From Aliterella atlantica CENA595 (GTDB lineage Bacteria > Cyanobacteriota > Cyanobacteriia > Cyanobacteriales > Chroococcidiopsidaceae): 64,000 bases of DNA. The notes beneath the pieces were generated by a model, which did no database searches, was not told where the DNA came from, and saw only the letters and a list, made by a program, of their open reading frames with translations. The stretch is taken from positions 1 through 64,000 of the forward strand of contig NZ_JYON01000011.1 in the NCBI RefSeq assembly GCF_000952155.1, in the 5' to 3' direction. Position 1 is the stretch's first letter; the number at the start of each line of letters is the position of its first letter. Positions 43,112-52,247 of this stretch are shown here, piece by piece. The translations under genes and the position numbers were made by a program.

Positions 43112-43714
43112 ATGATTGCCAATTCCCAAAAGCGACACATGACACCTGATGAATACCTGGCATGGGAAGCTTGTCAGGAAACAAGGCACGAGTATGTTGA
43201 TGGCGAAGTCTACGCCATGACTGGCGGTACTTTGCCCCATAATACGATCGCTATTAATCTTACCTCTGCCCTCAAAAATCCTGTGAGAAGTCGAGGCTGT
43301 CGGCTGTTTATGTCAGATGCGAAAGTTCAACTTTCCGAATCTGGCAACCCATATTTTTATCCAGATGTCTCAGTAACTTGTCATCCTGAAGATAAGCAAG
43401 CAACTAAATATCTAAAATACCCCTGCCTAATCGTTGAAGTTGTCTCTCCTAGTACCGAAGCTTACGATCGCGGTACAAAATTTGCTCAATATCGCCGCCT
43501 TGAAAGCCTGCGAGAATACGTGCTGATTAGTTCGGAAAAAATTAGCGTTGACATTTTTAGGCTCAACGACAGTCATAAATGGGAATTTACACCATACGCC
43601 GCAGGTGAAATAGTTCAATTTACAAGTATTGACTTTGAATGTCCAATTGAACTGCTGTATGAAGATGTAGAACTTTTACCCTCAGAAAATGGCTATGCCA
43701 GGATTGTGTCTTGA
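43112..43714 (+). CDS. Uma2 family (DUF820) PD-(D/E)XK nuclease-like protein, second of a pair
   Basis: 200 residues. Same motifs as the preceding gene: MTPDEYLAWEACQETRHEYVDGEVYAMTGGT-type start, FYPDVSVTC, CLIVEVVSPSTEAYDR. It ends with a slightly longer tail (LPSENGYARIVS). It begins 67 bp after the first copy, in the same direction, so the pair is a tandem duplication. The two share a highly similar C-terminal half and a divergent N-terminal half, which suggests gene conversion. No transposase or restriction partner is adjacent. Confidence 0.87.
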   Translation: MIANSQKRHMTPDEYLAWEACQETRHEYVDGEVYAMTGGTLPHNTIAINLTSALKNPVRSRGCRLFMSDAKVQLSESGNPYFYPDVSVTCHPEDKQATKYLKYPCLIVEVVSPSTEAYDRGTKFAQYRRLESLREYVLISSEKISVDIFRLNDSHKWEFTPYAAGEIVQFTSIDFECPIELLYEDVELLPSENGYARIVS

Positions 43715-43802
43715 GTGAGACATAAATCGGGTAAATATGCCTGCGTTGTCAGGTATTAATCTAAATTAATATGCTCAAGCGATCGCAAATAATCCCATAA
43801 TT

Positions 43803-44936
43803 ATGAAAATTCTATTTTTAGATCAAAGCGGTAAACCTGGCGGTGCAGAACTGTGTTTAATTGATATTGCCAAACCTTACCGCGATAATTGTTTGGTGGG
43901 TTTATTTGCTGATGGGACGTTTAAACAATTACTAGACGAGCAACATATCCCCGTACAAGTGCTAGCAAGTCAAGGGATAGAAGTACGCAAGGAAAGCGGT
44001 TTAGCTAAGGGTTTAGGTAGTTTGGGGCAACTCGTACCGCTGATTAATCGCGTTACTGCTCTTAGTCGCAAATACGATTTAATTTATGCTAATACTCAAA
44101 AAGCGCTAGTAGTAGGTGCGATCGCCAGTTTCTTCAGCCGTCGCCCTTTGGTGTATCATTTGCACGATATTTTATCTTTAGATCACTTTAGTGCTACTAA
44201 CCGCCGCATTGCTGTAACTTTGGCTAATCGCGCAGCTTTAGTTATTGCCAATTCCGAGGCTAGTCAAGCAGCTTTTATTGCCGCAGGCGGGCGCAAAGAA
44301 ATTGTAGATTTTGTTTACAATGGCTTTGACTTAAATTTGTATCAACAGCCGCAAGCCTCACTCAAGCGAGAGTTAGGGTTAGAAGGCAAGTTTGTAGTCG
44401 GTCATTTTAGCCGCCTATCGCCCTGGAAAGGACAGCATATATTGCTAGAGGCGCTGCAATATTGCCCAGAAAATGTAGTAGCAATTTTTATCGGCGATGC
44501 CTTATTTGGCGAACAAGATTACGTACAGCAGTTGCATACCAAAGTTACTGAACTAGGTTTAGAAAACCGAGTCAAGTTTTTAGGATTTCGTTCCGATATT
44601 ATCCCTTTGATGAGTGCTTGCGACTTAGTTACGCATACATCAACCGTCGCCGAACCATTTGGGCGCGTAATTGTCGAGGCGATGTTGTGCGGTACGCCTG
44701 TAGTTGCAACCAAAGCTGGAGGCGCAATTGAACTTGTTGAAGATGGTAAAACAGGCTGGTTAGTCGAACCAGGAAATGTTGATGCATTAGCCGCAACGAT
44801 TAATACTTGCCTAGAACAATCACAATTAAGCGCTAATATCGCGCAGCAAGCGAAGGTACAAGCAAGCCAAAGATTTGACGTAGCAACGATTAATCAACAA
44901 ATTGAAAAATTACTAAGTAACGTTGCCCTTACTTAA
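43803..44936 (+). CDS. Group 1/4 glycosyltransferase (GT4 family)
   Basis: 377 residues. GT-B fold: acceptor-binding half up to about 190 with GKPGGAELCLIDIAKPY at the start, and the GT1 donor-binding half after that with VGHFSRLSPWKGQHILLEAL near 200-219 and the EPFGRVIVEAMLCGTPVVATKAGGAIELV region near 280-312, whose E-x7-E pattern is the catalytic/donor site. It probably transfers a sugar from a nucleotide donor to a cell-envelope or exopolysaccharide precursor. No neighbouring polysaccharide genes indicate the acceptor. Confidence 0.9.
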   Translation: MKILFLDQSGKPGGAELCLIDIAKPYRDNCLVGLFADGTFKQLLDEQHIPVQVLASQGIEVRKESGLAKGLGSLGQLVPLINRVTALSRKYDLIYANTQKALVVGAIASFFSRRPLVYHLHDILSLDHFSATNRRIAVTLANRAALVIANSEASQAAFIAAGGRKEIVDFVYNGFDLNLYQQPQASLKRELGLEGKFVVGHFSRLSPWKGQHILLEALQYCPENVVAIFIGDALFGEQDYVQQLHTKVTELGLENRVKFLGFRSDIIPLMSACDLVTHTSTVAEPFGRVIVEAMLCGTPVVATKAGGAIELVEDGKTGWLVEPGNVDALAATINTCLEQSQLSANIAQQAKVQASQRFDVATINQQIEKLLSNVALT

Positions 44937-44985
44937 TACGTCATGCCCATGACCAGTTATTAGTAAGTACAAGTCAATCGACGTT

Positions 44986-45031
44986 TGGGTATAGAGTATT
45001 CTATCTCCTGGGTATAGAGTATTCTATCTCC
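44986..45031. repeat. Two perfect 23-bp direct repeats
   Basis: Copies at 44986-45008 and 45009-45031 are identical. Each contains ATAGAGTATTCTAT, an imperfect palindrome (ATAGA/TCTAT arms). Two adjacent operator-like sites or a simple duplication are both possible. Confidence 0.75.
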
Positions 45032-45059
45032 AAAGTTCGCGCCCCAAATTAAGAGAAGT

Positions 45060-45145
45060 GAAAAATCAAGAAATTGATTGATTATTTAAATCCTAGCTCT
45101 TTTAAGTATGGGCATTAACTGGTCACTGGTCACTGGTCACTGGTC
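45060..45145. repeat. ACTGGTC array (four copies) and shared 30-bp flank
   Basis: Flank at 45060-45089, a 28-bp spacer, then four perfect ACTGGTC copies at 45118-45145 with the recurring border TTAACTGGTC...CACTGTTAA. The stop codon of the minus-strand gene (45158) is 12 bp beyond. Confidence 0.85.
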
Positions 45146-45157
45146 ACTGTTAAAAAC

Positions 45158-46450
45158 TCACGCCCGTCGCCGCCGAAAATGAGGAAGTTCGATCGCCGCT
45201 AATGATTTGAGTCCTTTGGGCGGACGGGAGGGGTAAACTACTGGTGAGGGCCAATTTTTGTTGGCGTTGAAGTAGCTTGTCTCTGTTTCTACTGGTGAAG
45301 AGACATTTGGATCTTCATCTAGTTCTGCAAGTAGATCTGCTGTTAGGCTAGCGATCGCTTCATCTTGTAAGTTATTTTCCACTAAGTTTGCTAACTCTTG
45401 CCATTGGACTTCGATAATTTCATTGTCGCGATCGCTTGGTAGTTCTTCTGCAACAATTGGCTGTTCTATACCGATATTTGGTTCGTCTGTTTCTACTACC
45501 GCAGCTTCATTAACTAAATCTGTTTCTGGCTGATGGCGTTCCCAATCAAGTTCTATTGTGCCCTTACATGGTGTTTTTACCGTCCAAGTTTTTATTGGCG
45601 GTGCTTTAGGAACGGCAAAATCGGCTTCTAAATCGGTGGGATGATTTATATACTGCTGGTTGATTGCTGGAGTTGCCAAACACTTTTCTAGAGCGAATTT
45701 AAGTTGCACGCTATGTTGCTGTTCTCGATGTAAGCGCGTGCGTAAATCTCGACAAGTATTTTTTGCCTCTAGTAGTTGGTAAGACTGTTCGCTATAAATA
45801 GCCTGCGATTGGGCGACAAACTCTTTGTGACTTGCAAGTTCCGTATTTAAAGTTTCAATTAAATTTTGCTGGCATTCAATAGTTTGACAGGCAGCTTCTA
45901 GCGCTCGATCTTTTTCTAAAAGCATCGTCTGTGCAACTTGATTTTGCGCTTTTTGAGATTCTAAAGCTTGGTGAAACTGTGTCATTGCTTGACTTAGATC
46001 GGTAACTCGCTTACCTAAATTGCTATTTGACGATCGCAATTGTTGAATCAAAGCTACTAAATTTGTCATATTTGAGGGCGCAATGGCTCCTTGTTGCTTA
46101 TTTTTAGCTTCAACTTGGAGAAAAAATTTATTATCTATTTCTTGGGGCTTTTCTGATGGAATATTGGATACTTCGTTGCTTTGTAGGGCAATTACAGGGC
46201 GATCGCTTTGGGGCATATTTGCAGCAAATAAGCTAGAATCGCTTGTCTCGATCTGGTTTTCTGCCAATGTATCTAAATAATCCATTAGTTCATCTAACGC
46301 CCAGTTACGATAATTTTCTGTTTGATTTCTGGGCATAGTTGCTTGCAGTGAATTGCTATAACTTACGTTCGTTTGAGTGTCTGTCAATGAATTTACATAA
46401 TTCATTAATTCTTCTAGCGCCCAATTTTTAGTATTTTCAGCTTCACTCAT
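45158..46450 (-). CDS. Hypothetical coiled-coil protein with a duplicated N-terminal motif
   Basis: 430 residues from ATG 46450; a GTG at 46462 would add four residues. Two copies of a roughly 32-residue motif open the protein: NWALEELMNYVNSLTDTQ and NWALDELMDYLDTLAENQ, about 40 residues apart. The middle (about 135-270) is a Gln/Glu-rich coiled coil, the rest is acidic and disordered, and the end (ELPHFRRRRA) is basic. No signal peptide or membrane helix. I do not recognise the family. The acidic tail plus basic end could bind nucleic acid or a partner, but this is speculation. Confidence 0.75.
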   Translation of the reverse strand: MSEAENTKNWALEELMNYVNSLTDTQTNVSYSNSLQATMPRNQTENYRNWALDELMDYLDTLAENQIETSDSSLFAANMPQSDRPVIALQSNEVSNIPSEKPQEIDNKFFLQVEAKNKQQGAIAPSNMTNLVALIQQLRSSNSNLGKRVTDLSQAMTQFHQALESQKAQNQVAQTMLLEKDRALEAACQTIECQQNLIETLNTELASHKEFVAQSQAIYSEQSYQLLEAKNTCRDLRTRLHREQQHSVQLKFALEKCLATPAINQQYINHPTDLEADFAVPKAPPIKTWTVKTPCKGTIELDWERHQPETDLVNEAAVVETDEPNIGIEQPIVAEELPSDRDNEIIEVQWQELANLVENNLQDEAIASLTADLLAELDEDPNVSSPVETETSYFNANKNWPSPVVYPSRPPKGLKSLAAIELPHFRRRRA

Positions 46451-46791
46451 ATTTTTCCCCACCCAAGTTATTTAATTTGATTACAAACCTTAACAGACGT
46501 TGGCGATCGCTAACTTTAACTCGATGCTTGTACTGAATTTTTAGAAAATGTTAAACGGTTTGATTCTAGCAACCTCCGAGCTTTTAAAATACCTATTCAA
46601 AGCGTTTTTTTTGTTAATTTTTAATTAAATAAGTAATGAACAACGATTCTTATTAACTGTCAACCGTAATTTTACTTAGAAGATTTTGACTAATCAAAAC
46701 AAGTGAAAAAGGCAATTTAGCTCGATCGTTTGTCAAAAAGGCGATCGCCCACGTATGCTGAAAGATAAAGATTTATTAATTGATAAATTAA
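46451..46791. other. Divergent intergenic region
   Basis: About 340 bp, AT-rich, with two HIP1 sites (near 46504 and 46741). It must hold promoters for the two divergent genes. No repeat or RNA gene was seen. Confidence 0.4.
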
Positions 46792-47187
46792 ATGGATCGC
46801 CTAGAAATCCTGCTAAAAATGGCAGAAGACGAATTAACTGAATACAGCACTACTGCTCGCAAAATAGAAAAACTACGGCGCAAAATTGGTTTATCTGTAC
46901 CAATAGCAGAGCAGAGAACAGCAAAAGAGGCGTTAGCAGCAAGTATGCAAGCTGGTGGGATCGAGCAGCTAATCGAACAGCAGCGGCAAACAGTAGCTTT
47001 GCCATTTTGGGGAATTGCCGGATTAGGCTTATTAGTAGGGATTTCTTTTTCAGAACCATTAGGCTTAGTAGCAGCGATCGCTGGAACAATCGCCGCTTAC
47101 AGAATCCAAAAATGGGGTTGGCAATTGCAAGCAAAGCGTTTATTGCTGCAAACCTTTGAAGATATCGAAGCTAGGATAAATCAGTAA
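46792..47187 (+). CDS. Small hypothetical protein with coiled coil and membrane hairpin
   Basis: 131 residues. A charged N-terminal helix (about 5-60, IEKLRRKIGL) is followed by two hydrophobic segments (about 70-100: FWGIAGLGLLVGISF, LGLVAAIAGTIAAY) and a basic C-terminal helix. It likely sits in the cytoplasmic membrane as a hairpin. I do not recognise the family. The 3' end is followed by a degenerate heptamer repeat, then the 17-copy array. Confidence 0.7.
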   Translation: MDRLEILLKMAEDELTEYSTTARKIEKLRRKIGLSVPIAEQRTAKEALAASMQAGGIEQLIEQQRQTVALPFWGIAGLGLLVGISFSEPLGLVAAIAGTIAAYRIQKWGWQLQAKRLLLQTFEDIEARINQ

Positions 47188-47285
47188 ATAACAGACCAGG
47201 GAGACTTTTGTAGTGACCAGTAACTAGGTAAAGATGAGATAGTTAATATGTCAGACAATTAACAGTAAATAGTTACTGGTGCTTA

Positions 47286-47404
47286 ACTGGTCACTGGTCA
47301 CTGGTCACTGGTCACTGGTCACTGGTCACTGGTCACTGGTCACTGGTCACTGGTCACTGGTCACTGGTCACTGGTCACTGGTCACTGGTCACTGGTCACT
47401 GGTC
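47286..47404. repeat. Perfect ACTGGTC heptamer array, 17 copies
   Basis: 119 bp made of exactly 17 identical 7-bp units, preceded by the border TTA. The last base of the array (47404) is the first base of the minus-strand stop codon of the next gene (47404-47406). It is the longest array in the window. There are no spacers, so it is not a CRISPR. Confidence 0.95.
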
Positions 47405-48903
47405 TAGGGTAGCCAACGCGGGTGAAAGCCTGGTAATGGTAATTGTTCTGGTTGCACTTGGGTAGATGTTTTTGCTGATGCAACTAGAGGTACTAGCCAG
47501 AGACGACTTGTGGCGATCGCTTCTCCGTCATTGGTGCGGGGAACATTAGTTTGTGGTGAATTATTGGGCGTTGTTGCTGTGACAATTTGATCCAATAATA
47601 AAGCTAAACCATCGGGTGATAAGCTTACTTGGACATCTTGCTGTTCGGGCATGACAATTAGAGGAGTTTGTTTGCCAGAATTGATGTCAACAGCCGCTAA
47701 ATACGGCTGTTCTTGATAAGTCTCGCCTTCTACTAATTGAGTCAGCATACAGTAGATACTGGGCAATGTAGGGTGAAAAAGACAGCTATTAATTGAACCA
47801 GTAGTACGGAACAGTTGTTTTTGTACGCCTTGATTGGTGACTAAAAATAGCGATCGCGTGTAGTCAGAATTAAACTGCACCATCGCCGCTTTAGTTCCAT
47901 CTGGGGCAAAATCTAGCACCATGCCAAACTTAGGTAAAAAGTCTAATGGTTTAGTTGCTTGCACCTGCAACGGTAAAATGGCTACGCCTTGACCTTGGGC
48001 AACCGCTAGAGTTGAACTATCTGGTGTAATGATAAAGTCTCCTCCTGGTTGGCTTTGTAGTAGTTGTGGTTTAGGAGGAGAGTTGCGATCGCTATCTGCT
48101 TTCAGCATCCACAGTCCAAAGTCTCCAGGATTTTTTTGACTTACTCTTTGTACGACAATCGTTTTCCCATCTGCTGATAAGTCGAACTTGAGGTTTTGAT
48201 AACCTTTGTCATCCAAAACTAGATCGATTCTACCTGGGGCAACATTATTTTGAGCATTTAGCTCTGACTCAATGCCTGTCGTCACGTTATATAACTGAGT
48301 TAGTAGCAAACCTTGGCGATCGCTAGTTCGTTCGCTAGCAGAAAATAAAATTTTGTTACCTGTAGGGTAAGGTTTGAAGTCTACTACAACTAAATCTTTG
48401 GGCGTGAGGATAGTTTTTTGCTCTTTGGTAAGGTTGTAGAGGATCAAGCGCCCTTGTTCGTCACCTTCTACACCCAAATAGACAAAAGCGCGATCGCGGG
48501 TTTGAAAAACGCCTTTAAATGGTTGAATTGGTTTGCCTGTAAGCTTATCTGCAAACCGATCTTTAGCTCCATTTAGCTGCACTTGATAGGTATTGCCATA
48601 AGGAGGTGGAGCTAGCAAAGTATAAGCCATTTTCCGCCCAGCCCAGCTAATTTTGCCTGGTAGTTGCGGATCTATTTGCAGGTTATCTTCAACGCTCTGA
48701 ATATTCATGGGGCGGCTGAAGTTGAGATAAAAGGCGTTATCTGTTGCGCCTACACGCTGATTTTGCCAGCTAAAATCGCGGACGCGCGGCGCGATCGCAT
48801 CGCCTTGAAATAACAGCAGTACCGTAATTAAGCTGAGTATTGCCATGAGAGCGATCGCAACGCGATCGAGTGGTTGAAAAAACGACTTAATTTTGACTGA
48901 CAT
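47404..48903 (-). CDS. Membrane-anchored protein with Ig-like domain and TolB-like beta-propeller
   Basis: 499 residues. An N-terminal hydrophobic anchor (ALMAILSLITVLLLF, about 16-31) exports the rest. Residues about 38-130 look like a bacterial Ig-like (Big_5/SbsA-type) domain (NAFYLNFSRPMNIQSVEDNLQID). Residues about 135-470 contain repeated beta strands of a WD40/TolB-like propeller (FDLSADGKTIVVQRVS, FIITPDSSTLAVAQG, VSLSPDGLALLLDQI). Such proteins are periplasmic scaffolds of unknown partner. Start ATG 48903 is usual. The stop codon abuts the 17-copy array. Confidence 0.75.
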   Translation of the reverse strand: MSVKIKSFFQPLDRVAIALMAILSLITVLLLFQGDAIAPRVRDFSWQNQRVGATDNAFYLNFSRPMNIQSVEDNLQIDPQLPGKISWAGRKMAYTLLAPPPYGNTYQVQLNGAKDRFADKLTGKPIQPFKGVFQTRDRAFVYLGVEGDEQGRLILYNLTKEQKTILTPKDLVVVDFKPYPTGNKILFSASERTSDRQGLLLTQLYNVTTGIESELNAQNNVAPGRIDLVLDDKGYQNLKFDLSADGKTIVVQRVSQKNPGDFGLWMLKADSDRNSPPKPQLLQSQPGGDFIITPDSSTLAVAQGQGVAILPLQVQATKPLDFLPKFGMVLDFAPDGTKAAMVQFNSDYTRSLFLVTNQGVQKQLFRTTGSINSCLFHPTLPSIYCMLTQLVEGETYQEQPYLAAVDINSGKQTPLIVMPEQQDVQVSLSPDGLALLLDQIVTATTPNNSPQTNVPRTNDGEAIATSRLWLVPLVASAKTSTQVQPEQLPLPGFHPRWLP

Positions 48904-49029
48904 TGATTACCGAAAATAGACAGGAGAGCAAAAGAAGCAATTAGCTATTGATAGAGTAGCGCTATCCTAGCTTGCTGTTGACATGGACGCGAAAATTTTT
49001 CTAAGCAACTGCGATCTCTCATCTCAAAA

Positions 49030-49171
49030 CCTGGTCACTGGTCACTGATTTAAAACCTGGTCACTGGTCACTGAAAAACTGGTCACTGATTTAAAACCTG
49101 GTCACTGGTCACTGAAAAACTGGTCACTGATTTAAAACCTGGTCACTGGTCACTGAAAAACTGGTCACTGA
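49030..49171. repeat. Higher-order ACTGGTC repeat: three 41-bp units
   Basis: Identical units start at 49049, 49090 and 49131, with a further partial start at 49172 and a partial unit before 49049. Each unit holds one pair of TGGTCAC copies, a GAAAAAC linker, another copy and GATTTAAAACC. The spacing is exactly 41 bp. It lies between a divergent pair of genes (propeller protein and M3 peptidase). Confidence 0.92.
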
Positions 49172-49257
49172 TTTAAGGCAGGTTCGGTATAAACACCAAG
49201 CCAAGATTGTTAAGAAAAGCGACAATAAAAGAAAGGATAGTTGATACTGAGCGTTTC

Positions 49258-51360
49258 ATGAGTACAAATACTACCATTAATAAAAATCCCCTATTATTAG
49301 GTCAAGGACTACCACCCTTTGCAGAGATTAAGCCGGAACACGTAGTTCCTGCAATGACTCAACTGTTAGCAGAAGCAGACGAAGAAATAACAGCATTAGA
49401 AGCACAAGTTCAGCCTACTTGGACTGGCTTAGTAGAACCATTAGATCGCCTAGGCGAACGTGTAACTTGGAGTTGGGGTATAGTTGGGCATTTAATGGGT
49501 GTAAAAAATAGCCCCGAACTGCGGGAAGCTTATGAAAGCGTACAGCCGCAGGTAGTGCAGTTTTTTAATAAACTCAGCCAAAGTCAGCCTATCTATGCAG
49601 CTTTTAAAGCCCTAAAAGCAAGTCAAGATTGGGATAGCCTAGATTCAGCCCAAAAGCGGATTGTAGATGCAGCTATCAAAGATGCAGAACTTTCAGGGAT
49701 TGGCTTAGAAGGCGAAAAGCGCGATCGCTTTAATGCTATTCAACTAGAACTTGCCGAAATTTCGACTAAGTTCTCCAACCATGTCTTAGATGCAACCAAA
49801 GCTTTTAGCTTGACTTTAACAAGCAAAGCAGAAATTGACGGTTTACCCCCTAGCTTAGTTAGTTTAGCTGCTCAAGCTGCCCGCGAAGCTGGCGAAGAAA
49901 ACGCAACTCCTGAAAATGGTCCTTGGCTGATTACCTTAGATTTCCCCAGTTTTGGTCCTTTCATGCAGCACAGCACGCGCAGCGATTTGAGGGAAAAACT
50001 CTATAAAGCTTTTATTAGTCGCGCCTCTTCAGGCGAGTTAGACAATAACCCCTTAATCGAGCGCATCTTACAGCTACGTCAAGAAAAAGCCCAATTGCTA
50101 GGATTTGCTAGTTTTGCCGAACTTAGCCTAGCAAGAAAAATGGCTCCAAGTGTAGCCGCCGTAGAAGCGCTATTAGAAGAATTGCGCGGTACTAGCTATG
50201 AAGCAGCCAAGAAGGATTTAGCAGACTTAAAAGCCTTTGCAGCCAGCAAAGATCCCAAAAATAGCGATCTCAAACACTGGGATATCAGCTTTTGGTCAGA
50301 ACGCCAACGGGAAGAAAAGTTTGCTTTTAGCGCCGAAGAATTGCGCCCTTACTTCCCCTTGGAGCAAGTATTAGAAAGCTTATTTGGCATAGTCAATCGG
50401 TTATTTGGTGTAACTATTACCGCCGCAGATGGTCAAGCTCCAGTGTGGCATGAAGATGTACGTTATTTTCAAGTTGCCAACGAACAGGGAGAAGCGATCG
50501 CCTACTTCTATCTAGATCCCTACAGTCGCCCTGCAGAAAAGCGCGGTGGTGCTTGGATGGATGATTGTATCGGTAGAGCAAAAATTACGCAAGCTGACGG
50601 TACAACGACATTACGCAAGCCTGTAGCCTATCTAGTTTGCAACCAAACTCCCCCAGTTGACGGGAAGCCGAGTTTGATGACTTTTGGCGAAGTAGAAACT
50701 CTATTTCACGAATTCGGTCACGGCTTGCAGCATATGCTGACTAAAGTTGATTACGCCGATGCTGCTGGGATCAACAACGTCGAGTGGGATGCGGTAGAAT
50801 TGCCCAGTCAATTTATGGAAAATTGGTGCTACCACTACCCGACTTTGATGGGTATGGCAAAACACTACGAGACGGGCGAACCGTTACCAGATCATTACTA
50901 CCACAAGCTAGTAGCAGCCAAAAATTACATGAGCGGTAGCGCTATGCTGCGCCAACTGCACTTTAGTCAAGTAGATATCGAACTACACCACCGCTATCAA
51001 CCTGGTAACGGGGAAACAGCTAACGATGTCCGCAACCGAATCGCGCAAACTACTACAGTTTTGCCACCTTTGCCAGAAGATGCTTTTTTATGTGCTTTTG
51101 GGCATATTTTTGCAGGCGGCTATGCTGCTGGCTACTACAGCTACAAATGGGCGGAAGTATTGAGTGCCGATGCATTTGCGGCTTTTGAGGAAGCTGGGCT
51201 AGATTCCGAACAAGCGATCGCATCAACTGGGCGGCGTTTTGGCGATACAGTATTAGCTTTAGGCGGTAGCAAGCACCCAATGGAAGTATTTAAGTCTTTC
51301 CGAGGACGCGAACCTAGTACCGTAGCTTTGCTCAAGCACAGTGGCTTAGTAGCTGCTTAA
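49258..51360 (+). CDS. prlC: M3 family metallopeptidase (oligopeptidase A type)
   Basis: 700 residues from ATG 49258 (MSTNTTINKNPLLLGQGLPP), the family N-terminus; an earlier TTG at 49207 would add 17 residues. The zinc motif HEFGH is in TLFHEFGHGLQHML near residue 487, with the third ligand Glu in NNVEWDAVELPSQFMENW downstream. The enzyme degrades short peptides in the cytosol, including released signal peptides. The rest is the all-helical clamshell typical of the M3 family. The stop codon is 5 bp before the next gene, so both may be co-transcribed. Confidence 0.92.
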   Translation: MSTNTTINKNPLLLGQGLPPFAEIKPEHVVPAMTQLLAEADEEITALEAQVQPTWTGLVEPLDRLGERVTWSWGIVGHLMGVKNSPELREAYESVQPQVVQFFNKLSQSQPIYAAFKALKASQDWDSLDSAQKRIVDAAIKDAELSGIGLEGEKRDRFNAIQLELAEISTKFSNHVLDATKAFSLTLTSKAEIDGLPPSLVSLAAQAAREAGEENATPENGPWLITLDFPSFGPFMQHSTRSDLREKLYKAFISRASSGELDNNPLIERILQLRQEKAQLLGFASFAELSLARKMAPSVAAVEALLEELRGTSYEAAKKDLADLKAFAASKDPKNSDLKHWDISFWSERQREEKFAFSAEELRPYFPLEQVLESLFGIVNRLFGVTITAADGQAPVWHEDVRYFQVANEQGEAIAYFYLDPYSRPAEKRGGAWMDDCIGRAKITQADGTTTLRKPVAYLVCNQTPPVDGKPSLMTFGEVETLFHEFGHGLQHMLTKVDYADAAGINNVEWDAVELPSQFMENWCYHYPTLMGMAKHYETGEPLPDHYYHKLVAAKNYMSGSAMLRQLHFSQVDIELHHRYQPGNGETANDVRNRIAQTTTVLPPLPEDAFLCAFGHIFAGGYAAGYYSYKWAEVLSADAFAAFEEAGLDSEQAIASTGRRFGDTVLALGGSKHPMEVFKSFRGREPSTVALLKHSGLVAA

Positions 51361-51365
51361 TTTAG

Positions 51366-51941
51366 ATGGGTAAATACCGATATATCTTGTTTAACAAACC
51401 TTACGGCGTTTTAAGTCAGTTTACTGATAGTTCTGGTGAAGAACGGCGGACGTTGAAGGATTATATATCGGTAGCAGGTGTTTATCCTGTCGGGCGCTTG
51501 GATTGGGACAGTGAAGGGCTGATGCTGTTAACAGATAACGGACAATTGCAGCACCGCCTGTCTCATCCTCGCTACGCTCATTCACGTACTTATTGGGTGC
51601 AAGTAGAGCGAGTTCCTGATGCTGAAGCGATCGCGCAATTGCAAGCAGGAGTAGTAATTGATAATAAGCCTACTCGCCCAGCTAAAGTCCGGTTGTTAGA
51701 GTCAGAACCACAATTACCGCCACGCGATCGCCCAATTCGGTTTCGCAAAAATGTACCGACTGCATGGCTAGAAATGACTTTGACTGAAGGACGCAATCGC
51801 CAAGTGCGACGAATGACAGCTAAAGTAGGGTTTCCAACGTTGCGCTTAGTTAGAGTTAAGATGGCACACTTAAGCTTAGATGGGCTACAACTAGGTCAGT
51901 GGCGCGATTTGACTGCTGATGAAGCTAAATTACTATTTTAA
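51366..51941 (+). CDS. rluE: RluE/RsuA-type pseudouridine synthase
   Basis: 191 residues. The catalytic Asp is in [17 protein letters not shown] near residues 42-57 (RLD motif). Conserved [11 protein letters not shown] near residues 9-19 and [20 protein letters not shown] near 150-170 mark the RsuA/RluB/E/F family; there is no S4 domain at the N-terminus, as in RluE, which modifies U2457 of 23S rRNA in E. coli. The target in this organism is inferred. It starts 5 bp after the peptidase stop. Confidence 0.88.
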   Translation: MGKYRYILFNKPYGVLSQFTDSSGEERRTLKDYISVAGVYPVGRLDWDSEGLMLLTDNGQLQHRLSHPRYAHSRTYWVQVERVPDAEAIAQLQAGVVIDNKPTRPAKVRLLESEPQLPPRDRPIRFRKNVPTAWLEMTLTEGRNRQVRRMTAKVGFPTLRLVRVKMAHLSLDGLQLGQWRDLTADEAKLLF

Positions 51942-52127
51942 TATTTATAACTTTTATATTTGAAAGGCATAATTGCCATATATATATTCAGCAAATATGT
52001 ATTTATGCTGGAGAAAACGCCTGATGAAGTAGCAATAAAGGTAAACTTACACCGTTTTGCTCTTAATATGGGCAAAAGAGAATTAATTATGGCAACTTAA
52101 ATATAAAGCCGCTTGTGAGGAGTGCGA

Positions 52128-52203
52128 TTAAATCAGTGACCAGTTTGTCAGTTACCAGTGACCAGGTTTTGGATAGGGTAAAAAATCCCCATCCAAAACC
52201 TAC
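52128..52203. repeat. Inverted copy of the composite hairpin-plus-array repeat
   Basis: Reverse complement of the element at 32724-32799: TTAAATCAGTGACCAG, three array units with two point changes, then a hairpin GGTTTTGGATAGGG / CCCCATCCAAAACC and TAC at the end. The two copies share element order and both ends, but the hairpin loop differs. Confidence 0.85.
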
Positions 52204-52247
52204 AACTTTTAGAAGATAGGGAATTAGACCCAAGGAATGAATATTTA

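Noticed and set aside
47286..47404. CRISPR-like appearance of the long array
   Set aside because: Units are 7 bp and contiguous with no spacers; no cas genes are nearby.
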